Source: Acidobacteriaceae bacterium (GTDB lineage Bacteria > Acidobacteriota > Terriglobia > Terriglobales > Acidobacteriaceae). Taken from it: 32,330 nt of DNA. The notes beneath the pieces are model-generated. The model saw nothing but the letters and a program-made list of their open reading frames with translations, was not told where the DNA came from and made no database searches. The stretch lies in contig JASIJX010000149.1 in the NCBI GenBank assembly GCA_030049955.1, positions 1-32,330 of the forward strand, read 5' to 3'. The translations under genes were made by a program, and so were the position numbers. Numbering within the stretch: the stretch's first letter is position 1; each line of letters starts with the position of its first letter. Of the stretch, positions 17,486 through 26,103 are shown piece after piece.

Positions 17486-17737
17486 TTAGTCGCCAGTTGA
17501 AGCATGGACGTTGGCTTCGAGACAAGTCAAAAAGCCCTGAAAAGAACTAAGGCGGGAAAGGTCGTCGATTTCTAGCGGAATGCCGAATTCCTCTTCGACG
17601 ACGGCAAGCAATGTGACGCCGGCAACAGAATCCCAGCTGTGCACGGTCGCGGAAGTCGCGGAAGCGACCTGATCGCTGGTCAGTTCAGGGAAGACAGCCA
17701 AAAAACAACTAGTGAGCCGGGCCTGCGTATTATCCAT
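17486..17737 (-). CDS. Acyl carrier protein (ACP 2), paired with FkbH
   Basis: This 83-aa carrier protein has its phosphopantetheine site at Ser37 in H-S-W-D-S-V-A-G. The W-D-S-V form is typical of discrete carriers that accept glyceryl or hydroxyacyl units from FkbH-like proteins. Its ATG lies inside the last codons of the fkbH-like gene (8-nt overlap), with a GGAG ribosome site in that gene's end, so the two are made together. It is the last gene of the long operon. It is very likely the acceptor for the FkbH product, but no dehydrogenase of the methoxymalonyl-ACP type lies nearby. Confidence 0.88.
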   Translation of the reverse strand: MDNTQARLTSCFLAVFPELTSDQVASATSATVHSWDSVAGVTLLAVVEEEFGIPLEIDDLSRLSSFQGFLTCLEANVHASTGD

Positions 17738-19457
17738 GAATCATCTCCGGAGTTTTGAGAACAGCGTCCAAACGAGCTTCGAGCATTTGCCGGGAAACAT
17801 TGCAACCTAGTGCGGGAGGCGCACCGAGTATCTCGCCAAGGAAGTCGCGCAGTGGGCCATTTCTCTCGGTCTGCTGATAGTCGAACACCACAGCAGCGGG
17901 ATCGAAGCGGCCCAGTAGTTCCGCGAGGCAGCGGTGTTCGATACGGCGGGAGAAGGCGCGGCAACTCATGACCCATGTGCTGACAGAGAGCCTGCTGCCG
18001 CGGACCGAGCCGGCCAGCACAGCGATTTTACCGAGAGGGCCAAATTTATCGCGATAGGAGGCGAGCATCAGGAAGGCATCGGGGTCGGAGAGCAGCCTGT
18101 GCCAGGATGCTTCAGTGTGCCGGACGCCGTTGAGGTTGAATTGATTCGTTTTGTTTACCAGTTCCAGCGCACGCGGGTCGGGAGGCGTCCGCGTGAAGTT
18201 GAAAGTGACTTCGGCTTCGGCCTGATCGAGAAAATCCGTGCCGGCAGTGAAGGTGGTCGCGGCTCCATCGGAATGCGCGCGGCGGATGCTCTCGATGCGA
18301 AGGGTATCCTCTTCGGCGATGACGCTCTTGCCAAATACGTCGCGCAACTGCTCGATGAGGGTATAAACAGCGATGTTATCGCCGGCAGGGAACCGCAGGC
18401 ACTCGATGCCGGGATGCGCCGCCTGGACCTCAGCCAGTTCCATAGGGCTGTCATCTACGAAGACCACTGCGTCGGCTCCGATATTCCACGTTTTGAGAAT
18501 GCGGGCGACGGACTCGGACTTCGGCTTCCAGTGGGCTTCCACGGGAAAGAGGGCAGTGGGAGCGACGGCCAGATCGGTGCGTGCGAAGGCTTCCTCAACG
18601 AGAGCAGGATCGTTTTTGCTGGCTACAGCAAGGAGGATACCTGCATTCGCAAGCGAGCCGAGGAATCGCTGATAGAAGGCATGGATCTGACTGTGGCGCT
18701 CCAGATCCCAGGAGACGCCGTCGACACCGTCTTCGCCAAGGATGCCCTTCCACAGAGTGTCATCGAGATCGGTGATGAGGCCCTTTTTCGGCGACGAGCG
18801 CAGAGCCAGCGGGGCAAGCAGGGCAGCGAGAGCGGAAGCGTGGGCCATGCGGTAGGGGAAGCCGGTCTGCATTTCCGCAACGACATCGAAGCGCTCCGCG
18901 GGAGGCGACTGGAGATCGAGCTGTTGTGCGCGGAGCAGCCGAACATGAGGAACGCGGGTGAGCAAGGAAGCAAGCGAGTGCACGACGCCACGCAGGTCGA
19001 GTTCGAAGGAACTTGACTGCCAGCCTGCCGTGAACCCGAGAGGAAGCAGCGGCAGTGTTGGGAGGCAGATCGACAGGGCGAGGGGAGAGACGGCTTCGAC
19101 GGCATGAAGGATCTGGTCCGCGTGCGCCTGCGCGGTGGCCAGAATGTCAGTTAGCTCGGAACTGCTCCAGCGCGCGGTGCTGCGAACGCCGAGACGGGGG
19201 TCGAGATCGGACCATTCCACGACCACGACGCCGAATTCGGCGCTGGTCTCCGGCAGCCGCCGGAGGTTGCCGGCGAGATCTCCATAGAGGCCTTGCTCGA
19301 TGGCAATTGTCCGGCCGGGAAGCCGGAGGGCAAGCTCCGCCGTGAGAAAGGTCTTCAAGTGCAGTGGCGTGAACCCGGTGACGAGGGCGCAGGACAGGGA
19401 TGGTCCCTCCTGGCCCTGCATCGACTTCAACGTTTTGAGGGCTTCGAGCAGTTTCAT
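17730..19457 (-). CDS. FkbH-like HAD-IIIC protein
   Basis: This 575-aa protein has three parts. An N-terminal SGNH-like domain spans about 1-220. A HAD phosphatase-type core has D-L-D-D-T-L-W at 230-236 (Asp230 and Asp232 catalytic), A-S-K-N near 279-282 and V-D-D-S-P near 334-338. A C-terminal GNAT-like region contains N-K-T-N-Q-F-N-L at 435-442. FkbH proteins take 1,3-bisphosphoglycerate, dephosphorylate it and load the glyceryl group onto an ACP; related proteins load other small acids. The 8-nt overlap with ACP 2 supports ACP loading. It lies 100 nt after metA, in a spacer with repeated ATTGCRR words. No strong ribosome site is seen before the ATG. Confidence 0.92.
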   Translation of the reverse strand: MKLLEALKTLKSMQGQEGPSLSCALVTGFTPLHLKTFLTAELALRLPGRTIAIEQGLYGDLAGNLRRLPETSAEFGVVVVEWSDLDPRLGVRSTARWSSSELTDILATAQAHADQILHAVEAVSPLALSICLPTLPLLPLGFTAGWQSSSFELDLRGVVHSLASLLTRVPHVRLLRAQQLDLQSPPAERFDVVAEMQTGFPYRMAHASALAALLAPLALRSSPKKGLITDLDDTLWKGILGEDGVDGVSWDLERHSQIHAFYQRFLGSLANAGILLAVASKNDPALVEEAFARTDLAVAPTALFPVEAHWKPKSESVARILKTWNIGADAVVFVDDSPMELAEVQAAHPGIECLRFPAGDNIAVYTLIEQLRDVFGKSVIAEEDTLRIESIRRAHSDGAATTFTAGTDFLDQAEAEVTFNFTRTPPDPRALELVNKTNQFNLNGVRHTEASWHRLLSDPDAFLMLASYRDKFGPLGKIAVLAGSVRGSRLSVSTWVMSCRAFSRRIEHRCLAELLGRFDPAAVVFDYQQTERNGPLRDFLGEILGAPPALGCNVSRQMLEARLDAVLKTPEMIHG

Positions 19458-19557
19458 GAGAGATTGCGGCTATTGATTGCGAATATTGCGGATACGAAAC
19501 CGAACGGACTGTTCGACGCCTTGCGATTAGCGGTTGCCGATTGCAATTCCAGGACCA
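19458..19557. repeat. Spacer with recurring ATTGCRR-like words
   Basis: On the plus strand ATTGCGG (19463-19469), ATTGCGA (19476-19482), ATTGCGG (19485-19491), TTGCGATT (19521-19528) and ATTGCAA (19540-19546) fill the gap between metA and the fkbH-like gene. Spacing is irregular, so this is not a simple tandem repeat. It could be a regulator-binding array or low-complexity filler. Confidence 0.35.
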
Positions 19558-20661
19558 TTACAGCATATCCAGTGACGGCGAAAGGGGGCGCGCAGCCATC
19601 GTCGTCGTGGCATCGGAGCGGGGCGCAGGCGTACGAGACACGCTGTCCTGCAGTCGCCGCCGTTTCTGAGCGCAGAGATACTGCAGCCAGTTTCTGTAGA
19701 TGCAGACCGCCGTGGAGCGCCATGAGTCAACGACTGCAGCTCGGTCGAGAACTGAGGCGACCTTAGCGGAAAGCTCTTCGCGGGGAAAGAGCCGCGCTTC
19801 GCGAGCGAGGTTCGTGAGGGCGTCGGTTGTGCTTCGATCGAAGTAGCCGCGGGGGACCGACGGATACGATGCGGCCTCGCCGCGCAGATAGCGCGCGACA
19901 TCCCTGCGATATTCGAGGAGCAGAGTATGGGATTCGTACTCGGGGTGACCCTGGAAGAAGACAAACAGGCTCGCATTTTGCTTGAGAAACGTGTCCACGC
20001 CCGCGCCGGCGGCGCGCGTGAGCACACTGTAGCCGCTGCGCAAAAGGTCTTCCTCGGCAACCCCGTTCCATCGCGAGTGAGGCAGGCAGAAGCGCGACGG
20101 AGCACCGGCGGTGAGCGGGTGGTCATGCACTCGCGCACATGGAAAGATGCCGCTGCGCTTACGATGGTTCTTTACGCGGCCAATGCCATCCATATGAAGG
20201 ACTGCAGCGTGCGCGGCCAAACAGGACCAGATGGCCGAAAAGGTGTTGGAGTGCGCCCATTCGAGAACGCGGGTAAAGCTATTCCAATACGGCTCATCGG
20301 CAAGATTGGCCGTGAGCGGCTCGCGCCCGGTCACGATGAGTCCGTCGAGCTGCGTATCCAGGAGCTGGTCAATATTCAGATAGTGCTTTGCGATGTGGTT
20401 CGCTGCTGACTCGCCGCGCTGGATGCCGGGAAGTGAATACAGGAGCATGCGAATGGAGAAACCGCTGGAAGCGGATTCGAGCAAGGACGCGAACTGGCGT
20501 TCGGTAGCTTCGAGGGAGGCATCGGCCATATTGTTGATGAGGCCGATGGTGAGCTGCCGGGATGCTCGGTCGAGACAGTCAGCCCGGGGGTTGGCGCAGA
20601 GCTTGTAGGTACACGACTGCGGGTTGTCTGTCGACGAAATCAAGTTCAGAGAGACGGTCAT
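19558..20661 (-). CDS. metA: Homoserine O-succinyltransferase/O-acyltransferase (MetA family)
   Basis: This 367-aa protein is a class I glutamine-amidotransferase-fold acyltransferase. The acyl nucleophile is Cys147 in W-S-C-L-A-A-H-A-A, and the base and acid are His239 and Glu241 in F-Q-G-H-P-E-Y-E. A-D-E-P-Y-W near 121-126 and the H-S-R-W-N stretch are typical of the S-C-L-A-A-H branch of the family. It acylates the hydroxyl of L-homoserine with succinyl- or acetyl-CoA, activating it for sulfhydrylation. The C-terminus is longer than the E. coli enzyme, with an Arg/Ser/Pro-rich tail. CGGAG precedes the ATG. It lies 47 nt after metY, so the pair would supply homocysteine within this operon. 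Confidence 0.9.
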   Translation of the reverse strand: MTVSLNLISSTDNPQSCTYKLCANPRADCLDRASRQLTIGLINNMADASLEATERQFASLLESASSGFSIRMLLYSLPGIQRGESAANHIAKHYLNIDQLLDTQLDGLIVTGREPLTANLADEPYWNSFTRVLEWAHSNTFSAIWSCLAAHAAVLHMDGIGRVKNHRKRSGIFPCARVHDHPLTAGAPSRFCLPHSRWNGVAEEDLLRSGYSVLTRAAGAGVDTFLKQNASLFVFFQGHPEYESHTLLLEYRRDVARYLRGEAASYPSVPRGYFDRSTTDALTNLAREARLFPREELSAKVASVLDRAAVVDSWRSTAVCIYRNWLQYLCAQKRRRLQDSVSRTPAPRSDATTTMAARPLSPSLDML

Positions 20662-20708
20662 TTAAGGTCTCCGGGGAGAGAGGGTGCAGCGACGGCGGGG
20701 GTACGAGC

Positions 20709-21986
20709 CTATCTGCTCGCGGCGCCGAGCGCCTGATCTAGGTCCGCGAGGATGTCGTCGATGTGTTCGATACCGATACTGAGGCGGATCATGCCAGGTG
20801 TGATACCGGCACGGAGTTGCTCCTCCGGCGACATCTGCCGGTGCGTGGTGGAAGCCGGATGGCACGCCAGGGACTTCGCGTCGCCGAGATTCACGAGGCG
20901 CGTGACCAGCTGCAGCGCATCGTAGAAGCCGATCGCAGCCCGGAAGCCGCCCCGGATTTCGAAGGTCATGAGTGAGCAGGCTTGGCCGCCGAGATATTTC
21001 TGCGCAAGGGCATGATACGGATTCTCCGGAAAACCGGCGTAGTTGACACGCTCCACTTTCGGATGGGCTCGCAGGAACTCGGCCACGCATTTCGCATTAC
21101 GCACGTGCCGCTCGACGCGGAGGGGAACGGTTTCAATTCCCTGCAGCAGGAGAAACGCGCTGAGGGGCGCTAGCACGGCGCCCGTGGTGCGCTGATAAAC
21201 GCTGCGGCAGCGCCCGAGGAACGCGGCCCGGCCGTAGTGTTCGGTGTAAATCAGGCCGTGATAGGACGCGTCGGGTTCGCAGAACATCGGAAAGGTGGAA
21301 GCGTGCTGCTGCCAGGGGAAGTTGCCGCCGTCGACGATGGCGCCTCCCAGAGTGGTTCCGTGCCCGCCCATGAATTTCGTGAGCGAATGGACGACGACGT
21401 CGGCGCCGTATTCGATGGGCCGCAGCAAAACAGGGGTGGCAACGGTGTTGTCGACAATCAGCGGCACGCCATGCCTGTGGGCGACGCGGGCAAGCTGCTC
21501 AATGTCGCAGATGTTACCGGCGGGATTACCCACGCTTTCACAGAAAATGGCGCGCGTTTTGGCGTCGAGCAGTCGTTCGATTGCCTCCGCGTGATCCGAT
21601 TCAGCAAATCGAACCTCCACGCCCTGGCGCGGCAGGAGGTGCGCAAAGAGCGTGTAGGTGGTTCCGTAGAGCTGGGGGACCGAGATGATGTTGCAATCGA
21701 GCTCAGTGACGTTCTGCACGGCATAGGCGACGGCGGCCTGGCCGCTGCCCACGCACAGAGCTCCCACCCCGCCTTCGAGAGCAGCAACGCGGCGCTCCAG
21801 CACGTCCGTGGTCGGATTGGCGATGCGGGTGTACCGATAGCCTTCCGCTTCGAGATTGAAGAGCGCAGCCGCATGGTCGGCGCTGTCGAAGGCGTAGGCG
21901 ACGGTCTGATAGATCGGCACGGCGACGGACTTCGTAGTAGGGTCGACGTCGTAGCCGGCGTGAATCGCGATCGTTTCTCTTTTCAT
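20709..21986 (-). CDS. metY: O-acylhomoserine sulfhydrylase / Cys-Met metabolism PLP enzyme (MetY-like)
   Basis: This 425-aa protein belongs to the cystathionine gamma-synthase-like PLP family. The Schiff-base lysine is Lys204 in H-S-L-T-K-F-M-G-G-H, and Asp179 in V-D-N-T-V-A-T-P contacts the pyridine nitrogen. Y-R-Y-T-R-I-A-N-P-T marks the active-site arginine/tyrosine region. The family replaces the acyl group of O-acetyl- or O-succinylhomoserine with sulfide (MetY/MetZ) or with cysteine. The length and T-I-A-I-H-A-G N-terminus favour MetY. The ATG at 21986 was chosen by homology; the frame is open to 22094 with other Mets at 21995 and 22052, and none has a clear ribosome site. Its partner metA follows directly. 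Confidence 0.88.
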   Translation of the reverse strand: MKRETIAIHAGYDVDPTTKSVAVPIYQTVAYAFDSADHAAALFNLEAEGYRYTRIANPTTDVLERRVAALEGGVGALCVGSGQAAVAYAVQNVTELDCNIISVPQLYGTTYTLFAHLLPRQGVEVRFAESDHAEAIERLLDAKTRAIFCESVGNPAGNICDIEQLARVAHRHGVPLIVDNTVATPVLLRPIEYGADVVVHSLTKFMGGHGTTLGGAIVDGGNFPWQQHASTFPMFCEPDASYHGLIYTEHYGRAAFLGRCRSVYQRTTGAVLAPLSAFLLLQGIETVPLRVERHVRNAKCVAEFLRAHPKVERVNYAGFPENPYHALAQKYLGGQACSLMTFEIRGGFRAAIGFYDALQLVTRLVNLGDAKSLACHPASTTHRQMSPEEQLRAGITPGMIRLSIGIEHIDDILADLDQALGAASR

Positions 21987-22059
21987 CGGGAGCATGGTTC
22001 GTTGCGCCGGAGCAAAAACTCCGCGCGAAAAAGCGGGCAGAAGTGTGGCCATCGGCGGA

Positions 22060-23454
22060 TCAGGAAGCAGCGCTGGCAGCAACGCAGACTTCATCGCGGG
22101 ACACCAAGCGATTCATCTGGTCAACGATCCAGCGGATATCGCGATCCGTGGTGCGGAAACCGGTGATGCACGCGCGTAAAACGGGGGAGCCGGCGAGCTG
22201 AGCTTCCGACATCCACGCAATCTGGCGCTCGCGCAGGGCTTCCAGGAAGGTGGGGATATCGAGGCCGTCGCGCGTAAAGCAGACAACCGGGAACGGAGTG
22301 TGGTTGACGATCCGCCAGCCGGTTGCGGACAGGGAGTCCCTCAGCAGGCATCCGATGCGAGTCTGGCGGTCGATCATTTCCGCATGTCCGGATGCTCCGT
22401 GCTCGGCAAGGCTGAGGAACAGCCGAAGGCCGATGAAGCGGCGTGACCACTGAACGGATTCCGTGTATGGATCGAAGGCAGAGTCAGACGGCTTACCCGG
22501 CATGTAGGTGGTGTCCGCGCGAAATGCCTCCGAGACGCTCTCCGGATGACGACAGAAGAACATCCCGCAGCCCATCGAAATCGAGAGCCATTTGTGGGCG
22601 TCGCAGGTGATGGAATCCGCAGTTTCGATGCCGGCAAGATGATGACGGAGAGAGGGCGAGATGATCGCTGCTCCGCCCCAGGCGGCATCGACGTGGAACC
22701 ATAGCCCGGCTTCGCGGCAGAACTGTCCCAGCTCGGGAAGAGGATCGATCGCGCCGGAGGTGGTGGTGCCGCAAGTACCGATCACCATGAGAGGGAAGAA
22801 GCCGTTGCGGCGATCCTCTTCAACGGCCGTAGCCAGCGCGACGGGATTCATTCGGTGCTGGCTGTCCGCCGGCACCAGGCGCAGAGCATTCCGGCCCAAG
22901 CCGGTCATGTGCGCTATCTTGCGGAAGGAATGATGCGATTCCGCCGTGAGATAAATTGCGGGCGTCACGCCAAGAGCGTGGAGGCCGCGGTTGCCGTATT
23001 CCGGGAAAGCTCGGGTGAGGGCGACGATGACCGCAGTAAGGTTCGCTTCGGCGCCACCGGTAGTGAACAGCGCACGCGTGTTCCCAGGAAGCCCGAATCG
23101 CTCGGCGAACCAGTCGAGGGTGTAGCGTTCGATCTCATTCGCGGCCGGAGATGTGCGCCAGCTGGCGAGCTGTGGGTTGTACATCCCGACCAGCGTGTCC
23201 GCGACCACTGAGGCGAGGGTGACACCAGGATTGAAGAGGCCGAGGTAGTGGGGATGCGTGACCTGCACCTGCCAGGAGCGCAGCATCTCCTCAACGTCAG
23301 CGACAACATCCTCGATATCGAGCGGCGTGCTGAAGTCGTAGTGCGAGAGGAGATGGCCACGAATCTCTTCCCGCGTAACATGGGGATAAATCGGACCACC
23401 CCGAATACGGCGCTGTAACTTCGCGAATTCGCTTCGGATTTCGTTAATAACCAT
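22060..23454 (-). CDS. PLP-dependent group II decarboxylase (aromatic/diaminobutyrate decarboxylase family)
   Basis: This 464-aa fold-type I enzyme has T-S-P-A-A-N-E-I-E near 101-109, F-T-T-G-G-A-E-A-N near 130-138, H-V-D-A-A-W-G-G with Asp256, and the Schiff-base Lys288 in D-A-H-K-W. These are hallmarks of amino-acid decarboxylases acting on DOPA/Trp/Tyr, glutamate or 2,4-diaminobutyrate. It would remove the alpha-carboxyl group to give an amine, but substrate choice is not evident. I chose the Met at 23454 because homology begins there. The frame is open to 23661, but that extension overlaps the upstream synthetase gene and looks noncoding. It lies inside the acyl-carrier operon, which suggests it makes an amine building block. 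Confidence 0.88.
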   Translation of the reverse strand: MVINEIRSEFAKLQRRIRGGPIYPHVTREEIRGHLLSHYDFSTPLDIEDVVADVEEMLRSWQVQVTHPHYLGLFNPGVTLASVVADTLVGMYNPQLASWRTSPAANEIERYTLDWFAERFGLPGNTRALFTTGGAEANLTAVIVALTRAFPEYGNRGLHALGVTPAIYLTAESHHSFRKIAHMTGLGRNALRLVPADSQHRMNPVALATAVEEDRRNGFFPLMVIGTCGTTTSGAIDPLPELGQFCREAGLWFHVDAAWGGAAIISPSLRHHLAGIETADSITCDAHKWLSISMGCGMFFCRHPESVSEAFRADTTYMPGKPSDSAFDPYTESVQWSRRFIGLRLFLSLAEHGASGHAEMIDRQTRIGCLLRDSLSATGWRIVNHTPFPVVCFTRDGLDIPTFLEALRERQIAWMSEAQLAGSPVLRACITGFRTTDRDIRWIVDQMNRLVSRDEVCVAASAAS

Positions 23455-23566
23455 GGGCGTTCTGTTTTTCGAGCATCTTGTGGACTTTGCTACAGAGATT
23501 CCGGACAACAGAATCACAGACAGCAGAAGGTGCGCAGTCTGTGCGGCATCGTACGGAAGGCCCGGT

Positions 23567-25372
23567 TTACAGCCGAAACTCTCCTCGCTGAATGCGGTCG
23601 TACAATGCCTTGTCCAGGCGCCGAAACGATCCCAGTTCCGGATCGTCGAAGCAGATGACATCCGAGGTGGACATGGGATTGAAGCCCTCGCGCGCGAGCT
23701 CTGATTTCGAGTACTTGAAGGTGCCTGTGACCTCGAGGCTTTCGCTAATCCGGAGGAATACAGGACGCGCGTACGAGGGGAGGCGGCTGCTCAGGTGCGC
23801 GCGAAACGCGAGGAGGTCGAGGGGGCGATCCATGACCATCGCGGCCATGCCGGCGCGGCCCTCCAGCCCTGGAACTCGGACACCGTAAACAGCGGCATGC
23901 CGGACGCCAGGGAACTCGCAGACGGCGGCGGACACTTCGGTGGTGGCGACGTTTTCGCCCTTCCACCGATAGGTGTCGCCAATTCGGTCGACGAAGTAGA
24001 AAAAACCGCGCTCGTCCTGGCGCATCAGATCCCCGGTACGAATCCAAGCATCCTGCGGAGCGAAGACATTGCGGAGGATCTTCCGCTCGGAAGCCGCAGG
24101 ATCGGTGTATCCCTCGAAGTGGCTGCCAATGCCCTGCGGGTCGCTGACGAGCTTGCCGAGAGCCTCGCCGGGTTCGTTCGGGCCAGAACGCAGACAGAAG
24201 CCGTTCTCGTCGCGCAGCGGCTCGGTACCGTGCGACTCGAGGCGAATCAGAGCTGGCGAAAACCGATGGCGCAAATAGGGAGGTACCCGGCCGATTGCGC
24301 CTTGCTCGCCCTCGACATTGAAGAGAGAAACACCACCCTCGGTGGAGGCATAGAACTCAAGGATGCGGGGAATGCGGAAGCGCTCGGCGAACTTCTCCCA
24401 GACATCAGATTGCAGGCCGTTGCCGCATGCCAGGCGAATACGATGGCTGGGCACATCTGCTGGATCGCCGGCGTGGAGCAAGTAGCGGCAGATCTCCCCG
24501 ATGTACTGGAAGACGGTGCAGTCCCAGCGAACGATATCGCTCCAAAAGCGGGTCGCCGAAAAGCTTTTGCGGATGACGACGCTGCTACCTGCAACCAGCG
24601 CCATACCCGGGACCAGTACGCCGCCGATGCCGTGATACATCGGCAGGTAGCAGTAGAGTCGATCGGAGGGGCCGACATTCATCAGCCCGGCGAACCAATA
24701 CGTCCATTGCAGAATGCGCGCATGACTCAGCGACGCGGCTTTCGGCATCCCGGTGGTGCCGGAAGTGAAGATGTAGAGCGCGCGGTCTTCAATGGTGACC
24801 GGCGGCTGCTCGACAGGCGCGAGAAGCTCCCCGGACTCCTGCAGCACTTCGTGATCCAAACGGAGGAAGCGGGCATCGTCTGTGCCATGGATCCAAAGGA
24901 CAGGCGTCGATTCGAGTCCGGTCAAAGCTGAGTAGAGGGTATCGGCCAACTCAGCATCCACGATGAGATGGCGCGGCTTCACGACACTGATGCAGTGCGC
25001 GAGCGACTCTCCAACAAGATTCGTGTTGAGCAGGGCCACCACACAGCCAACACTGGTGAGCCCGAGCCAGAACGCGAAGTATTCCGGCCGGTTGACCATG
25101 AGCAGGGCAACAACATCTCCCTTGCGGAGGTTCTGGCGCAGCGACCAGCGAGCGTATTGATTCGATCTGCGGATCAGCTGCTCATAGGTGAAGCTCTCCT
25201 CGTCGGACAAGAGCGCCGGGGCATCGCCGGCCCACCGAGCGATTTCCGCAATGGCGGTGCCGAGAAGTCGTCGCGGGTTCTCGGGAATCGGGGTGGTGAG
25301 CTGCAGAGCGCGCAGCCAGTCTTTGGCTGCAGAGGATTCGCGGGTAGAGGGAATGGTTGCGGTCAGGCTCAA
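23567..25372 (-). CDS. FATP/very-long-chain-type acyl-CoA synthetase
   Basis: This 601-aa ANL enzyme has F-T-S-G-T-T-G-M-P-K at 202-211, Y-A-S-T-E-G and G-R-V-P-P near the acyl pocket, and a late V-D-R-I-G-D-T-Y-R-W-K-G-E-N hinge. It ends in T-G-T-F-K-Y-S-K, where the usual catalytic lysine region occurs. The layout resembles FadD6/SLC27-type synthetases that activate long-chain fatty acids or bile-acid-like substrates to CoA thioesters. Its start codon overlaps the stop of the FabG-like gene by 4 nt. It probably supplies the acyl-CoA used by the acyltransferases or the ACP system of this locus. Confidence 0.9.
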   Translation of the reverse strand: MSLTATIPSTRESSAAKDWLRALQLTTPIPENPRRLLGTAIAEIARWAGDAPALLSDEESFTYEQLIRRSNQYARWSLRQNLRKGDVVALLMVNRPEYFAFWLGLTSVGCVVALLNTNLVGESLAHCISVVKPRHLIVDAELADTLYSALTGLESTPVLWIHGTDDARFLRLDHEVLQESGELLAPVEQPPVTIEDRALYIFTSGTTGMPKAASLSHARILQWTYWFAGLMNVGPSDRLYCYLPMYHGIGGVLVPGMALVAGSSVVIRKSFSATRFWSDIVRWDCTVFQYIGEICRYLLHAGDPADVPSHRIRLACGNGLQSDVWEKFAERFRIPRILEFYASTEGGVSLFNVEGEQGAIGRVPPYLRHRFSPALIRLESHGTEPLRDENGFCLRSGPNEPGEALGKLVSDPQGIGSHFEGYTDPAASERKILRNVFAPQDAWIRTGDLMRQDERGFFYFVDRIGDTYRWKGENVATTEVSAAVCEFPGVRHAAVYGVRVPGLEGRAGMAAMVMDRPLDLLAFRAHLSSRLPSYARPVFLRISESLEVTGTFKYSKSELAREGFNPMSTSDVICFDDPELGSFRRLDKALYDRIQRGEFRL

Positions 25373-26103
25373 GCTGTGCCTCCGGCATCGACAGTCAGCA
25401 CCGTTCCGGTGATGTTTTTTGCCCTATCGCTGACAAGAAATTCCACTGCATCTGCCACGTCGTCGACGCCAGCAAAGCGGCGCAGAGCGCTGCGCCGCAC
25501 AATCTGCTCGCGCCGCTCGTCGCTGAGGCCGCTGGTCATGTCGGTTTCCACGAAGCCTGGAGCGACGCAATTGATGGTGATCCCCATGCGTCCCGTTTCC
25601 CGCGCCAGAGAGCGCGAAAATCCCAGCAACGAAGCTTTCGTGGCGCTGTAGACGGATAGCCCGCTGAACCCGGTGAACGCGGTTACCGAGGAGATGTTGA
25701 CGATGCGACCGCCGCCGTCGGCCATCATGGAGCGAACCACATGTTTGGTGAGCACGATGGGAGACACGGTGTTGATGCGCACAAGCTGGTTGATCTGCGA
25801 TGTGGGCATCACGGCCAGTGCCGCCTCGAAACTGATGCCTGCGTTATTGACGAGTCCGTGGATGGGGCCAAAGTCCTTACGCAGGGAGCGGACCAGTTTC
25901 GGAATGGCTTCGAGATCACCCAGGTCGAAAGGGATGAAGCGGAGAGAGCCCGCTTTCGCGGCGTCTGCTGCGACGATGGCGTCCGTCAGTTCCTCACTGG
26001 GCTTGCGAGCGAGGGCAATCACGCTATGCCCGGCTGCCGCCAGCCTGCGGGCAATGCCCAGGCCGAGGCCGCGGCTGCCACCCGTAACGAGAATGTTAGG
26101 CAT
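25369..26103 (-). CDS. 3-oxoacyl-ACP reductase-like short-chain dehydrogenase (FabG type)
   Basis: This 244-aa classical SDR has the cofactor motif T-G-G-S-R-G-L-G-L-G (7-16), N-N-A-G at 86-89, Ser138/139 and Tyr152/Lys156 in Y-S-A-T-K. It has the FabG length and the F-V-E-T-D-M-T segment, so reduction of a 3-oxoacyl thioester with NADPH is the best guess; a sugar or hydroxyacid oxidoreductase is possible. The ATG overlaps the end of the ANL ligase gene by 8 nt, and its stop overlaps the start of the FATP-like synthetase by 4 nt, so it is fully embedded in the operon. No ketosynthase is visible to make a 3-oxo substrate. Confidence 0.88.
   Translation of the reverse strand: MPNILVTGGSRGLGLGIARRLAAAGHSVIALARKPSEELTDAIVAADAAKAGSLRFIPFDLGDLEAIPKLVRSLRKDFGPIHGLVNNAGISFEAALAVMPTSQINQLVRINTVSPIVLTKHVVRSMMADGGGRIVNISSVTAFTGFSGLSVYSATKASLLGFSRSLARETGRMGITINCVAPGFVETDMTSGLSDERREQIVRRSALRRFAGVDDVADAVEFLVSDRAKNITGTVLTVDAGGTA

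Noticed and set aside
17161..17505. Minus-strand frame of 114 codons spanning the rfbC-ACP 2 gap
   Set aside because: Composition is Ser/Arg/His-rich, it overlaps both neighbouring genes, and no family is recognisable.
17934..19016. Plus-strand open frame of 360 codons opposite the FkbH-like gene
   Set aside because: It is a shadow of a GC-rich gene; the minus frame has clear HAD and GNAT motifs.
20662..20708. SAM riboswitch ahead of metA
   Set aside because: The gap between metY and metA is 47 nt, too short for any known SAM riboswitch, and metY has no leader outside coding sequence.
23455..23661. N-terminal extension of the PLP decarboxylase
   Set aside because: It overlaps the synthetase gene, has no family similarity, and homology begins at the Met at 23454.
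23795..24931. Plus-strand open frame of 378 codons opposite the FATP-like synthetase
   Set aside because: Same reason: the opposite strand encodes a full ANL enzyme, and this frame has no motifs.
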